A stretch of DNA of 64,000 bases from Pempheris klunzingeri (GCF_042242105.1 NC_092013.1:9855618-9919617); one strand, 5' to 3'. Positions 33,401 to 48,400 are shown, numbered from the stretch's first letter. The notes: a model not told the origin generated them from the letters alone. Numbers and translations are program-made.

Positions 33401-36400
33401 AGTCATAAAATGGAAGATTGCAATCTCTCCTTTGTTTCCATGGAGATGTGAGCTAGAGTTTTCAGTTAAAGCCCCTCTGTGGAAGCAAACATTTTTTGGC
33501 GAAGGGCTTTGTTACAACTATGCTTTGCTAACCAGTCAGATTACTTTGGTACCGGTGAACAATGTTGAAGCCAGTAGGTGTGAGATTTACTGTCTTTATT
33601 GTTGACTATACTCCTCTTTTTAACCCCATTCTTGCCGTCCAGCATGCAGCTGACTTGGAGAAGAAGCAAAATGACTCTGAAAACAAAAAACTGCTCGGAA
33701 CAGTGATTCAGTACGGGACTGTCATTCAGGTTTGTTACTCTGAAATAAATGTTTAGATTTCCACAATGTTTTGATTACAGTGAGAGCTCTCTGACGTGCC
33801 GTCTATGGAGGTGATTTATCCTGAATGCATGCACCCCAATATTAACCCTTAAGTAAGAACTAAAATCATAAATGAATATAATACAAATATACCGTAATAC
33901 ATCCTGAACAGAGAATACTGGAGGCAGGCTTATAAATGAATTGATAATTTCAATCATAACACACTGCAAAATTTCTAAAATAAAATATCTAAATATCCCC
34001 AATTTCAGACTTTAACTGTAGTAATGCAAGATATCACTGTAACACTTAATTAGATCTATAAGTTTTACATGAAGTGTAACTCTAACTCTAGTTTCTAAAA
34101 GTGCCTTAAAATACGAGCTGTCTTAAAGCATTTACCCCTCACCTCAGATTATTTGTCTGTATCTTGGTTCCTCTCAGCTGCTCCACCTGAAGAGCAACAA
34201 ATACCTGACGGTGAACAAGCGTCTGCCTGCGCTGTTAGAGAAGAACGCCATGAGGGTCATGCTGGACACTGCTGGGAACGAGGGCTCCTGGTTCTACATC
34301 CAGCCCTTCTATAAACTCCGCTCCATCGGGGACAATGTGAGTCCGTGGGCATGGTGCATTGTGGGAAGGCCCTGCTGTATGTCAGTCAACATCAGGCAAA
34401 GCAAAGGACTGAATCGTGCTTGGGATGATATGTAGTTAACATTTTAAAACATGTAGTGTTTTAAATAAAATAGCAGATATCAGTGTATATGGTACTAAAT
34501 CAGTATGATGAGGTGAAGGCTGCGGAATAGGAGTTCAGACCTCAAGGGCACAGATCTTCTTTACCATCCAAACACACAATGAGAGGCACGTATCCCGCCA
34601 CATCTATCCCTGGATCTGGATCTGTGCCAGCAAACAGTTGACGTTTACCTGATCACAAAGCTCTTGTTGGCACGAGCTCATCTCCGCTGCAGCAGGAAGT
34701 AGTGGGCTGTTGCCCAAGGACAAAATGAACCACGGCAGACACTGGGCTTCTCTGCTAAGCTCCTCTCAAAGTAGCTATGGCACAAGGCCTAAGCAGCAGG
34801 CCTTGGACAAAAAGGAAATCACTCCATACCTGCTGATAGTTAACAGAGGCCAGTGACCCATGCCTACTGTATATACATGTAAGAGATTGGAGGTTACATT
34901 ACTGTATTTATCAATGTGTAGTCTATTGGAGCACAGCATAGTGTAGAAAATAATTTCTATCTAAAACCTTCCAGACGTAAAATAAAATAAAAATACAGTG
35001 CAACAGTTGTTTGTGGAGCCCAGACTCAGTGACTTCAGCATGTGTATTATGACATGATGTTTTGATTCAACATTGTGGTCCTGATAGATTTCTGAAATAA
35101 CTCCTGTACTCGTTAGTCCTCTTTCTGAAATAACTCCTGTACTCGTTAGTCCTCTTCTTAACCCCCTCTGTTGCGTCTGTTCTGTGTTCGATTGAAGGTG
35201 GTGATTGGGGACAAAGTGGTCCTTAACCCAGTGAATGCTGGTCAGCCGCTGCACGCCAGCACACACCAGCTCGTGGACAATCCCGGATGCAACGAGGTAC
35301 GGCTGCAACTCATCTTCACTCCTCAGAGGTTTCTGTGAGAGTGTGGGCCATGTAGAATCTAATTATAGCATTTTTCTCAGAAGTTCTGCTTGGTTATTAG
35401 CTGCTTGATATGAAACACAGGATTGTTTTCCTATCCTCCACATTTAGCACAGTTAAGGGCATTTGGATATTTGTTTCTCTCTCATAACACCAGACTGCTC
35501 TGAGGTACTTAACAGCATTTTATCAAAGTGCAGGAAACGTGGACAGTTAAAGGTGTTTGTCAGGTTTTGGGCAGTTGGCCTGCTTACTAAAAGTCATACA
35601 GACTAATTTCTTCTTTATTTATTATTACTTTAGTTTAAAGACAAGTGAAAAGGTAACAATGTAAGCAGATATCACTGATGTCTTTGACGTCAAGTGGCAG
35701 CTCTTACCAAGAGAAGGAGATAACACAGTCTGTAATTTTGGATTTAATAGTTAGCAGCAGACAAGTCATTCCCTGGGACACGTGGATTACAGGAGATTTT
35801 ATTTGCTCCAATTCCATTTTTTTTCACGTCTTTTTTTCAACATTTATATCTGCAGTACACTTCTTAGCCACAAGAGGGATCTTGTTGGTATTCTTATTAA
35901 CTAAAGTTACACCACAAGATTTCTGCAGCTGCCACACTGCAGGTGTGGTCAGTTTTTGGGGCAGTTGGCCTGTAGTCTAGCAGTGTTAACTGCTCCTAAA
36001 TGCACTTATTTGGACTCATTTTAAAAGTCTTTAACATGTGTTTATGTTTTCAATAACAAGTGCGTAAAAAAAGTTGTTATTTATCAAACATATGTCTCTT
36101 CAAAATGGTTTACCTATGCAAGATAATATGAGGTGATACAGAAATGGCTGTAAAATTGGTCAAGAATGCTCATTTATCCACTAATTCAGGTTTCTTACAA
36201 TATATAATGAAGGTCTGTTGTGAACTGGGTCACGACGGTTTTTCATTTTTAAAGAGTGGGACCCCAGAAAACAAGTTTGGGAAACTTTGGAGCAGACAAA
36301 CATTTGAGTTATTAAAGCACTGTTTCTGCTGACTTGGCTGTGCAACATGTAAACAGGAAGTGGACTTATTTTTGAATATAATCCAAATTTTTTATATGAT

Positions 36401-39400
36401 TTTTAAATTTAAGGTGTTCCTCCCATCTTATCCCAAAAAAAAAAACAAAACCAAAAAGAAAACTCATCCATGATTTTGTTTCACTCTGGGTATTGAGGGA
36501 AACAAAATCACTCCACAAACACTAAACCGCTCCTTTGACCTTTGCAGTGTTGTTGCATTGCTCCCAGAGTGCAGGACCGCTGCCAGGAGATTATACCTAC
36601 AGTTACGTCAAACTCCGATTGTTTGTTTTTCAGGTGAACTCGGTCAACTGTAACACCAGCTGGAAGATCGTCTTGTTTATGAAATGGAGCGACAATCAGG
36701 AGATTGTCCTAAAAGGGGTTTGTCTCACACTAGCTGCCGGAAAAATAGATCTCAATTATGTTTTTAACAAACTCTTTTTATAGGAGTTTTGATACAGAAC
36801 ACACATCAGAACACCTCTTCTATTTTCAGTAGGTTCAGTACAGTCTTGAAATAATCAATGAAAGGTTTCTATGATGTATAACTTGCTTATATTCTCTCAT
36901 TTGCATACAAGAGGCGTTGTATAATGCCCCTCATCGGAGCTAAGGAATGCATTTTGCTGAATTTAAAACCTACTATAGGCACACCATATTATATATATAT
37001 ATATATATATATATAATGATTTATATAACGAATGAATAATAATTGTGAGTAAGTAGTTGTTTTTAAGGTTAAGCCGAATATTTTTGACGATAACAAATGT
37101 TCTCCATCTGTCCAGGGCGATGTGGTTAGGTTATTTCATGCAGAGCAGGAGAAATTCCTCACATGTGATGATCACAGAAAAAAGCAATACGTTTTCCTCC
37201 GCACTACTGGACGGCAGTCTGCTACCTCGGCAACCAGCAGCAAGGCCCTATGGGAGATAGAGGTGAGGAAGAGCATTTTTAGTGCTGATTTCTTCAGATT
37301 TTGGTTCGTGCTGAATGGTTTTGTGCTGAAATGTTTTTTAAATCAGTTTTCTCCAGCTTTGAGGGGAAGACCAGAAATATGTTTCCCATCATTTACTTTA
37401 TAGCATGTTGAATAATTCAGATTTAATACGTTGTATGCATTGGTGTAAGGTAATAATGATGTTTGCTCTGGTATCAGGTTGTGCAGCATGACCCATGTCG
37501 AGGGGGGGCAGGCTACTGGAACAGCCTGTTCAGGTTCAAACACCTAGCCACTGGACACTACCTGGCTGCAGAGGTCAGTGAACTTCACACGCCGTTTTAA
37601 GCTGCTGTCATTAAAACAATGCAACATCGACGCAATCACATTGTCAAATTTAACCAAATGGCTCTATAGAGGTGCACTCTATGTATTTTAATTATGTTTT
37701 AGATCTTTTTAGATCGATGGATGAATAAATGGATAGATGAGTTTATTAATCCCTCAAGAGAAATTAAATTGTCATAGCAGCCAGGTACATCTGAATACAA
37801 TAAGAACACTATAATAAAACAAGAATAGACAGAGGAGAATCAAAAATACAGGCTGAGGTAGATTTATGTGTTTAACCGCCATGTATTTTTGCAGGTGAAT
37901 CCCGAGTATGAAGAGGAGTGCCTGGAGTCCCGCTCCTCAGTAAGTGAGCCATGCTAAAAGACTTATGCCACTAACGGCTGAATAAATTGTCATTGTATTA
38001 AAATGCATCTATTGTTGTCTAATAGTTTTCCAAACAAAGAAGGTGATCCAGTTCTATGGCACAAAGACTTGTTACCGATTGGATGGCAGGTGTCTGTTAA
38101 AATGATATAGTTCATCAAGACACCTGAAACCCAGCTCCAGACAATGTTTAACTAACGCTCAAAAACCAAAGTGTAGCATATGTATAATATGTACACTAGG
38201 TCACCGGTTTGCAGAGTGAGGCGGTATTACAGTTCAGTCACCAGCAGATGGCAGCCTTTCACTGTGAATGTACATTTCTGCACTGGTTCTTCAGTTCTTT
38301 GCCACAGTTCAGTAAACTGACTGTGACTGTCAACCTGAAGCTGCTAACATCTGCTGAGCTGGCAGTGACGAGTGAATCAGCTCACTTACCTTTTTCTTAC
38401 CAACTACTACTAACCCATTTACTTATTTATGTACTTATTCTGTCTGATTTGATGATAGTCATAGGGCTTCTCATTATTGTCGCACTGCATGAAGATTTTA
38501 CTGGGAAAATTGAATTTACAAAAGAAAAATGTTGTGCTGTTTTGAGGAAAGAGGACTTTGAACAGCGATTGCTTTATCTACTGCGTATTATCTCGACCCA
38601 GTTCCAAGAAATCTTTCTCCAGTAATAGTTAAGTTACTTATGAGCTAGTTACAAGTTTAATTGCTTTTGACACAAACATGTCAGGGATTCTTAGTTGCTG
38701 AAAGAGAGAATGCATGTTTTTCTTTTCTTGGTTTTCTTTTTTTACTCATGTTGTCAGTTTCTTAACATATTCTGTTTTGACTTTTCGCTCCAGCTGGACT
38801 CAGAGCAAGAAGCCTTACGGGCCCGATTGAGAAATGTGCAGGACAAAGTCATGTACACCCTTGTGTCTGTACCGGACGGAAATGACATCTCTTCCATATT
38901 TGAGCTCGACCCCACCACATTAAGAGGGGGAGACTCACTGGTGCCGAGGTAGGAAGGACAAACGTTAAACTGTATTACTGAGAAGCGCATGGTGTCATTC
39001 TTTCCACTGATAACCGAACAGTAGACGTTGCAAGTAGGGGACTTCCACTATATATTAAGTCATCTTGATATGTCTGCAGAAGAATAAACAATGGAAAATG
39101 TATGTGTGTGTGTTAATGCTTGTTAATATTATGAGTGGGTGACTTGTGGGTTACTTAAACTAAACAGTATCATACTGGTTATACAGGTAGTTCTGCCTCA
39201 TGGTAGTTACGCATGTTCACACAGATAAACGTCAGCAAGTTTATGAGTGTAAGCAGATGTGTTTGCGCTTGTTCATGGTGAAGCTTGATTTCTTTTGCAT
39301 CTGGGACAAATTATACACACAATGCCTGTCTTTGAGTCTTATTATTTGACTAAACATTACGCTCTTCTAGTGAATTTCACTAGAATGGCGGAGGAAATTC

Positions 39401-42400
39401 CTGTGACACACTGGTGCAATATGTTTGTGAGCACGTAGGTCTTGTTGGAGCTTGAAGTAAAAGTTGTGCTTCTAGTGTATCTGAAAACAGTACACAACTT
39501 TTTTTTTGTTGTTTTTTTACATTCGATTCTGAGATGTCCATAGATTTGCAAATTTCAGGAATGCCAAAGAACAAGAATACTCCGTATACAGTTAATGACG
39601 TTATTAGTAACTTTTGATTGAAAATGCTGTGTGTCATTTCAAACATTACCTGTATCAGTATGTGCTGTCTAGAGTTTGTGCACCACAAATGATATCCAAT
39701 CATAAATAAAAGAAATATTCAAATGTGTTTTCAGGAACTCGTATGTGCGCCTCCGACACCTGTGCACAAACACATGGGTCCACAGCACCAACCAACCAAT
39801 TGACAAGGAGGAGGAAAAACCCGTCATGCTGCGTGTGAGTGACAGTAACATGTTACGGTCTATCATCGGTAAACTGCAGCTTTTATCACAACTAGACTCT
39901 GCACATGATGCTGGTGTGAAACTCTCTCTCTCTTGACATCTAAACCAACTGTTGTCAGCTAAAAGTGTTTCTGGCATTAAATATTAAGTGCCAGGTGTTT
40001 GTTTTTTCATAATAAATGTACAATTTCAGTTTTCATCATGGGTTGTGTGTGCTTCTGGAAAGAATTGAAACAAGTGGGCCTAAAAATCAATTTCTAAATC
40101 CTCAAAAATGTGTCATATTGCTCTGAAAGATGACTATGTTTCACATTTCCTTTCTGATTTAAGATCGGCACCTCTGCACTAAAAGAGGACAAAGAGGCTT
40201 TTGCCATAGTACCTGTCTCCCCGGCCGAAGTGAGAGACCTTGACTTTGCCAACGATGCCAGTAAAGTGCTTGCCTCTATTGCTGGAAAGCTGGAAAAAGG
40301 CACCATCACGCAGAATGAGAGGAGGTATAACATACAGAGTGGTGCCACAGTGTTAATTACCAGGAAACCAGGTAGCTTAGTGGTTACTGACTTGTGTGTC
40401 TCTTTTGCATGTACAACCAGAGCGGTTACCAAGCTCCTGGAGGATCTGGTGTTCTTTGTGGTGGACATTCCCAACAATGGACAGGACGTTCTTGAGATCA
40501 TGGTCAACAAACCCAACAGGGAGCGACAGAAACTCATGAGAGAACAGAACATTCTCAAACAGGTAAAGCCGTGACTTAATACCGTTCAACATTTTGAACA
40601 AACTCTTTAGATTACGTTCTGCATTGAACATAAGGTTGTTTGAACCTCACTGAACTCCCCTTAACCTCCTCTCTTTGTAACACTCTTCATCATAACTCAA
40701 AATGGCATGTTTGTCAGGCCTGCTGTCTGTAACAACATGCTCCTTTTGCTTTAACTTCATTGTGGTTGCAGTTGTCACAACCTTATCCCTGTGTTCAGAT
40801 CTTCAAGCTGCTGCAGGCTCCGTTCACAGACAGTGGCGATGGGCCCATGCTGCGACTGGAGGAGCTGGCTGACCAGCGTCACGCCCCCTTCAGACACATC
40901 TGCCGCTTGTGTTACCGGGTTCTGCGTCACTCTCAGCAGGACTACCGCAAGAACCAGGTACAGATTTTCCGGCGCTTTATGAGCACCGGCACTGTATGAC
41001 ATCAGTGAACATGCCGTTGGAGTTTGTGTAGTGGTGCATTTCTAATTTCCCTAATTAAGTGCAAAAGTAAATGAAAGAGGCTTTTGCTCTGTTGCAGCTC
41101 TGATATGATTATCAAAACAAAAAATGCCCAGAATCTAAAGTATGTAACTCAATATCCTGCTCAATTAGAAAGTTCACCTGTTGAGCCCTTTTGTTCAACC
41201 ACACATAGTCATAGAGTGAGGCAAGCTCATCCCATGATAAATGCTTGTAAAAGTGAAAAACAACATTCCCATTTTCCAAGAACGGTCGATTTCTCTTAAA
41301 CACATTAGTGTAATTCTTAGAGGGCTCATTTCATTAGGTTGAATAAGGATGCAGCCTGGCCCTTGTGAACATGATCTGTTTGTCTGTACACAGATGAACA
41401 AACAAAATGGCCCGTATCCGTCAATAAAAGTAATGGGTACAAGCATAACAAGGTTAAAGAAAAAAGGGAGGGGGCGGGTTAATAAAGACATTTTTCACAG
41501 TGTGTCTGTGCCGTCTTGCGTTGGTTTGTGAGTGCTTAGACTGTTTATCTGTATTTACTGCAGGAGTATATAGCCAAGCAGTTTCGCTTCATGCAGAAAC
41601 AGATTGGTTATGACGTCCTGGCTGAGGACACAATCACAGCTCTGCTCCATAACAACCGCAAGCTGCTGGAGAAACACATCACTGCTGCAGAGATCGACAC
41701 GTTTGTTAGCCTGGTCCGCAAGAACCGCGAGCCCAGGTTTGTGTGTATGTGTGTGTGTGCGTGTCTGTATGTATACCATGAACACGGTGATCTGGGTTAA
41801 AAGTGGAATTAAAGATACGATGATTAGCAAGATAATGTGTTAATAGGCATCTTATACTGGATGTACTGATTATAATTAGCAAATCCTCTCTAGCCTTTCC
41901 ATTACTGCACAATATGTTCACATACACCACCCAAGCAGTGTAAACTACCACAGTAACTAACATATAGTTTCAATGTTTGAATTGAATGTCACTCAAGTTG
42001 TATGTTAACCTGATTCATCATAACAGTAAATGTACAGTTTATCAAAGTAAAGTGTTAATCTTTAAGGATGTTGTGCTTTTGCAGGCTGACATGTGTCTGG
42101 TGCTTGAGTTGACTGTGAGTCACTGAATTTTGCATATCTTGTGTGTGTGTGTGTGTGTGTGTGTCCAGGTTCCTGGACTACCTATCAGACTTGTGTGTGT
42201 CAATGAATAAGTCCATCCCTGTGACACAGGAGCTCATCTGTAACGCAGTGCTGGACCCAGCTAACGCAGACATCCTCATAGAAACTAAGTGAGTAGTCCC
42301 CCCCCTCTACCTGCACATATTTTGTCTAACACTCCACGTAAATTAACATCTAAAGAGGGCATACTGTGAAAGAGATTTCATTTACTTCTTAACCAAGTGA

Positions 42401-45400
42401 GGTATTAATAATTGTCCTAATCCTAAAGCTTTTGTTAAAATTGACCACAAAACCAGTTCCATCAGCCTTTAACAGAATAAAATCTCCTCCTCATGCAGAC
42501 TCGTCCTGTCAAGATTTGAGATAGAGGGGGCACCGCTCGGGGAGAACTCTGTGGAGTCAGAGGAGGATGAGGAAGAGGTGTGGTTGTTCTGGAAAGACAG
42601 CAATAAAGAGATCCGCAGTAAGAGCATCAGGGAGCTGGCCCAGGATGCCAAGGAGGGTCAGAAGGAGGACCAGGAGGTGATCAGTTATTACAGGTAGTTT
42701 TCCATGTGGTTGTCCGGGATAAAGGTGACGATACTAGTCGACCTAAAATGGAGCCGAAGAGTGCGCATACAGAGCTGATGAATGGTTTTGTTAAGTCACA
42801 TTTTGCTGTTTCAAATGTGAGTCTGAATCTACTTGTGTGTACAGGTACCAGCTGAACCTGTTTGCCAGGATGTGCTTGGACCGCCAGTACCTGGCAATCA
42901 ACAAGATCTCCGGCCAGCTGGATGTGGACCTGATCTTGCGATGCATGTCAGATGAAGACCTGCCCTATGATCTGAGAGCCTCCTTCTGCCGCATGATGCT
43001 GCACATGCATGTGGATCGTGATCCTCAAGAGCAGGTCACGCCGGTCAAATACGCTCGACTCTGGTCGGAGATCCCCTCAGAGATCGCCATTGACGAGTGA
43101 GTAACTGGGCAAATTTGATGGGCTTTTTCGTTGTGGAATATTTTCATTATGCAGAAGGCGTTTTTGTAGATTAATGCGTGCTTTGTGTTGCTGTCTTATT
43201 GTAGTTATGACAATGATGGAACATCTAAAGATGAAATTAAGGAGCGATTCTCTCAGACTATGGAGTTCGTTGAAAACTACCTGAGAGATGTGGTGTGTCA
43301 GAGTTTCCCTTTTGCGGATAAAGAGAAGAACAAGCTCACCTTTGAGGTCAGTTTTGCACATTCTTGATTTATAATCACACTCATGTCATAGTAGTCATGT
43401 TTTGATGGTAAAATCAGACAACTTATCTTCCATGTTTAGGTGGTGAATCTTGCCAGGAACCTGATTTATTTTGGCTTCTACAACTTCAGTGACCTGCTGA
43501 GATTAACCAAGATCCTGCTGGCTATTCTAGACTGTGTCCATGTGAACACCGTTTTCCCTTTCAACAAGATGGACAAAGAAGACGAGAGCAAAGGTATGAA
43601 CACAGGTTGGCCAGTGGAGGACCAAATATTTCATGGACATGACGTTGATATCTGTATTTGTGAAATGCTTGTGCTTGTTTCCAGGCAGTAATGTGATGAG
43701 GTCCATTCATGGCGTCGGAGAGCTGATGTCCCAAGTCGTCCTGAGAGGAGGGGGCTTCCTTCCCACAACATCAAACACCAGCTCCAGTGGACACACAGTC
43801 AAGACGCAGACTGAACCTGAGAAACAGGACATACTGGTCATGGACACCAAGCTCAAGATCATTGAGATCCTGCAGGTGAAGGACATGCAGTGTTATACTT
43901 TTGTGCAAGTGCAAGCAGTAGACGCTGTGCACATACAGTGCCTGCAGTATAACACACACAGCTTTTAAGACCTCCAGATACTCCAAAATATTCACATAAA
44001 ACCTTTGTTGTTTTCTGTCCTGCTCTGTAGTTCATCTTGAATGTCCGACTAGACTACAGGATCTCCTGTCTGCTGTCTATATTTAAGAGGGAATTTGATG
44101 AGAGTAACTCCCAGAGTGAATTATCTGTAAGCGGTGCAGTGGAGGGACCGAACAATATGCCAGGTCAGGTTAACATTAGCATTTTAGTGTTGGGCCAGTG
44201 AAATGGACTTTGTTGGTTATAAAAGTCTTATTTTTTTTAATTCTAGGTGCTTTGGATTTTGAACACATAGAAGAGCAGGCAGAGGGGATTTTTGGTGGAA
44301 GGTAATCCCAGTTTCGATTAAGAAAGAGTCACAAAATATTAGAAATAGGATTCTCATTTGAGTGTTTGTTCTGTGTGCGTCTAGTGAAGAGAACACCCCA
44401 CTGGACCTGGACGATCATGGTGGCCGTACCTTCTTGAGGGTCCTTCTCCACTTAACAATGCATGACTACCCTCCGCTGGTGTCCAGAGCCCTCCACCTGC
44501 TCTTTAGGCACTTCAGCCAGAGACAAGAGGTCTTGCAGGCATTTAAGCAGGTATCCTAACAATCAATTCACATCCAAAAACTGACACATTGAAAATAATT
44601 ACAATTTCAAGTAAAATTTGATGTGCATTTGATTTGTTGTCACACTTTTTACTTGCTCATGAACAACACATCTATAGGAACATTCCTGCATTAGTTCCTG
44701 CGTTGAAATCATTATCCCTTATAACTGTTTTTTACAGCAAGTTAATTACCATCGAAGACACTCTAACACATAGCAACAGCCAGCTCCATCACGGAGTTGG
44801 TTGTCATAATGTATGGGGTTAGCACACCTAAATGTGATTTTGAACAACCAACCCGTGCGACAACTATCTCCATTCTCCCCTACTGCTGTGACGCATGCAC
44901 ACATACATGCACAAATGCATTTACAGTAACTGGAGTCAGTGTGTGAATGTGGAGTCAGTGTCATCTTGCCATTGTCTGCTCTGCAGTTTTTATTCTCACC
45001 TGTAAAAATGTATAGGTCCAGCTGCTGGTCACCAGCCAAGATGTGGAAAATTACAAACAAATAAAGTCAGACCTGGACCAGCTGCGCTCTATCGTAGAGA
45101 AGTCTGAGCTCTGGGTGTATAAGAGGCAGGGGCCGGACGAGGGCATGGATGCTGGAGAGGTGCTTTCCACTGAGCCAGAGCATACAAAGGTGCAGTATTT
45201 TGTACATCACAAGAACCACACACACACACACTCTGAAAAGTATCTTAACTACAGTAAGGCCTTTTTTCTCTGATACTTTGTTTGTGGTGCACCCTGCAGG
45301 GGGATTCGGGGGGCACAGACAAACCAAAGAAACCAGAAAGTACCAGCAGTTACAACTACAGGGTGGTGAAGGAGGTAACTATCTTACTTCTGAGTACGGT

Positions 45401-48400
45401 AAACATGTAGACCTGCTTGGAGACACTTCACACCCTCACATTTTCTTTTCTAACTGTTCTCTATCAGATCCTGCTGCGGCTCAGCAGGCTGTGTGTACAA
45501 GAAGGTCTTTCAGGTAGGAAGAGCAAGAAACAGCAGCAGAGGCTGCTGAGGAACATGGGTGCTCATGCTGTGGTGCTCGAGCTCCTGCAGATCCCCTATG
45601 AGAAGGTATAAATAGCTTTCAGCGAAATATTTGTTCAATTTTTGAACGTTATTGTGCGTAGAAGTAGACAAAACTTCACATCCATTATCGTATCCAGGGA
45701 GAAGATTTGCGTATGCAGGACATCATGAAGCTAGCCCACCAGTTTCTACAGAATTTCTGTGCAGGAAACCAGCAGAACCAAGCCCTGCTGCACAAGCACA
45801 TCAATCTTTTCCTAAACCCTGGGGTGAGCAGCCCTGCCAGATGATGCACTACTCAGTACCCACAGTGCTGCTAATGAAAATCACTGATTATGGCTTTAAA
45901 TAACATCTTTCTGTTGTGGTGCTTCTCTTTTTTTTCCCTTTTTCAGATTTTAGAGGCCATCACCATGCAGCATATCTTCATGAACAACTTCCAACTGTGC
46001 AGTGAGATCAATGAGCGCGTGGTTCAGCACTTTGTCCACTGCATCGAAACACACGGCCGCAACGTCCAGTACCTCAAGTTCCTTCAGACTATTGTTAAAG
46101 CAGAGAACAAATTCATTAAGAAGTGCCAGGACATCGTCATGGCAGAGGTTACACCTTGTTAGCACCCTTCTGAATGTTTGAACCATGCTACAGTCTCTGT
46201 ATGTCCTGATGTGATCGTGTATATTTGTTTCCTCCTACAGCTGGTGAATGCTGGCGAAGATGTTTTGGTCTTTTATAATGACCGCGCCTCCTTCCAGACA
46301 CTGGTGCAGATGATGCGATCAGAGCGGGACCGCATGGATGAGAACAGTCCCCTGATGTACCACATACACTTGGTAGAGCTCTTGGCTGTCTGCACTGAGG
46401 GCAAGAACGTCTACACAGAGATCAAGTGTAACTCCCTGTTGCCACTGGATGACATAGTGCGGGTGGTGACCCATGAGGATTGCATCCCCGAGGTGAGATA
46501 AGCCTCAGACAGACCCACGCTGAGGATCTGACTGCTATGAGAAAACAATAAGCCAGTTATGGAGCAGATTCAGTCGGCCCTCTGTAGATACAGAGAAATA
46601 AATAATAATAAAACTAAATTATACCAACTGACTAGATGACATTTGTTAACAACGTAGTCCATTGCTCTCAAGGTCATGAGTGAGCTCAATGTTACACATG
46701 ATGGACCTGTCGTTGTCATCTATTCTTAATTTTTCACTGTCTATTTAAAAGAAAAACATTTTGCTCTTTTTAACATTGCAGCCTCTGTACAGTGCAATGA
46801 AATAATAATATTCATAAAGCACCATTGAAAAATCATCTTTAGTAGTAGTAGTTTTATGGATTAATGTTGGATTGTTAGAGGATTTTCCCACCATTAATAG
46901 ATGCTACCACTAGTATTGTTGTATTTGACTGTCAACCATCCCTGACTTTTTTTTTTTTACATCAACACTAACCCTGACCTTGCAGGTGAAGATCGCCTAT
47001 ATCAACTTCCTGAACCACTGCTATGTGGACACTGAGGTGGAAATGAAGGAGATCTACACCTCCAACCACATGTGGAAACTGTTTGAGAATTTCCTGGTTG
47101 ACATTTGCAGAGTAAGGAAATTTGGATTTTTCACTTCACTTAAGAAATGAGGATTTTTTACAATACAAGCAATGTTGGTGTGCTTCGGTGATTACAGGTG
47201 TGTAACAATACAAGTGACCGTAAGCATGCAGATACCATTCTGGAGCGCTATGTGACGGAGACGGTCATGAGCATCGTAACGACTTTCTTCAGCTCACCTT
47301 TCTCTGACCAGAGCACCAGCCTGCAGGTAACCATCAAGTTGTTTAAAAGCATATTCTGAGCTTTAAAGGGCTGAATTAATGTTATAATTAATCCAATGAC
47401 AATTCAAAAGAAAGTATTTTTGAACATGAAAAGAATCAGTTGGTTACTGTTACTGTTGCACTCTATGTGGAGAAAAGCAGATGTAGGTTACAAACTTTCC
47501 TTATAGTCTTGTAATGATCTCTGACTCGCACAGTATGTCTGATATGTGTCTCCTAATATCTGCATGAAAACACTGCCTAACCTAGGCGGCCATCAGAAAG
47601 AATGTAAGTACAGATATACATGTGTTAGCTATCCCATGTCATTAAAACCAAGTAGTGTGACTATCCAGAGAAACTCCTCATTCCAAAGTCTGACGTTTAA
47701 ATTAGAACCTCTGCAGCGTATAAGTGCTTCTTTAAGTGGTAAAATCAGTGCTTCCGTGGAATTTCTGAGAATCTTTTTCTTCTGGTTAATGTCATTTCAG
47801 GCGGTTAAGGAGAATGAATGTATGCCTTCTCCTCCCATTTATATGTGTTAGTCATAGTCCTGTAGAGCTAATCGCACATTATAAAGTGTTGGCATCCTGC
47901 AAATTAATCATTTCCTTTGTAGCTGCACAAAAGTTCCCATTTTAATACACAAGCAAGCACATAGATACATATAAATAGTCTTTTATTCACAATATATGTA
48001 CATTTTATTGCTCTGTTTATACATTTGTCATTTGTTCAAATGATATTAGTCCTTACAGTCAACAAAGGAAACATTTTTGGACCATCCTCTCACACTTTTT
48101 ACTCATTGTTGGTCATATTGTTTTACAAGTTCAAGGTTTTAATGATGAAGCACTTTACATGTCTCCTGTCTCTGAAATGTGTAGTAATTATTTTTGGAAG
48201 TACGTGTGTGATGCATCTTGTTTATGTCCTGTGCATGATTTTATTTCTTCACTGCTTGGATCTTCTGCTGCAGGCCTCTCTGTTGGGGAAAATATTTCAG
48301 GTATTTGTTGTAATTTAATTCAACAGAGAAAACGCAGAGTTTTGATGTTGCTGATTCTTGTTGGGTGTTGAAGAAAATCATTTATTATCCTGAGATTAAA

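Noticed and set aside
40094..40558. 154-codon minus-strand frame
   Set aside because: Antisense to itpr1 exons 14 and 15 and the intron between them.
44124..44132. Strong-looking internal donor (TCT|GTAAGC) in itpr1 exon 24
   Set aside because: Its use would leave the exon in phase 0 while exon 25 needs phase 1, giving a frameshift.
45511..45520. Internal donor CAG|GTAGGA in itpr1 exon 29
   Set aside because: The coding frame continues through it exactly as in the family ([15 protein letters not shown]).
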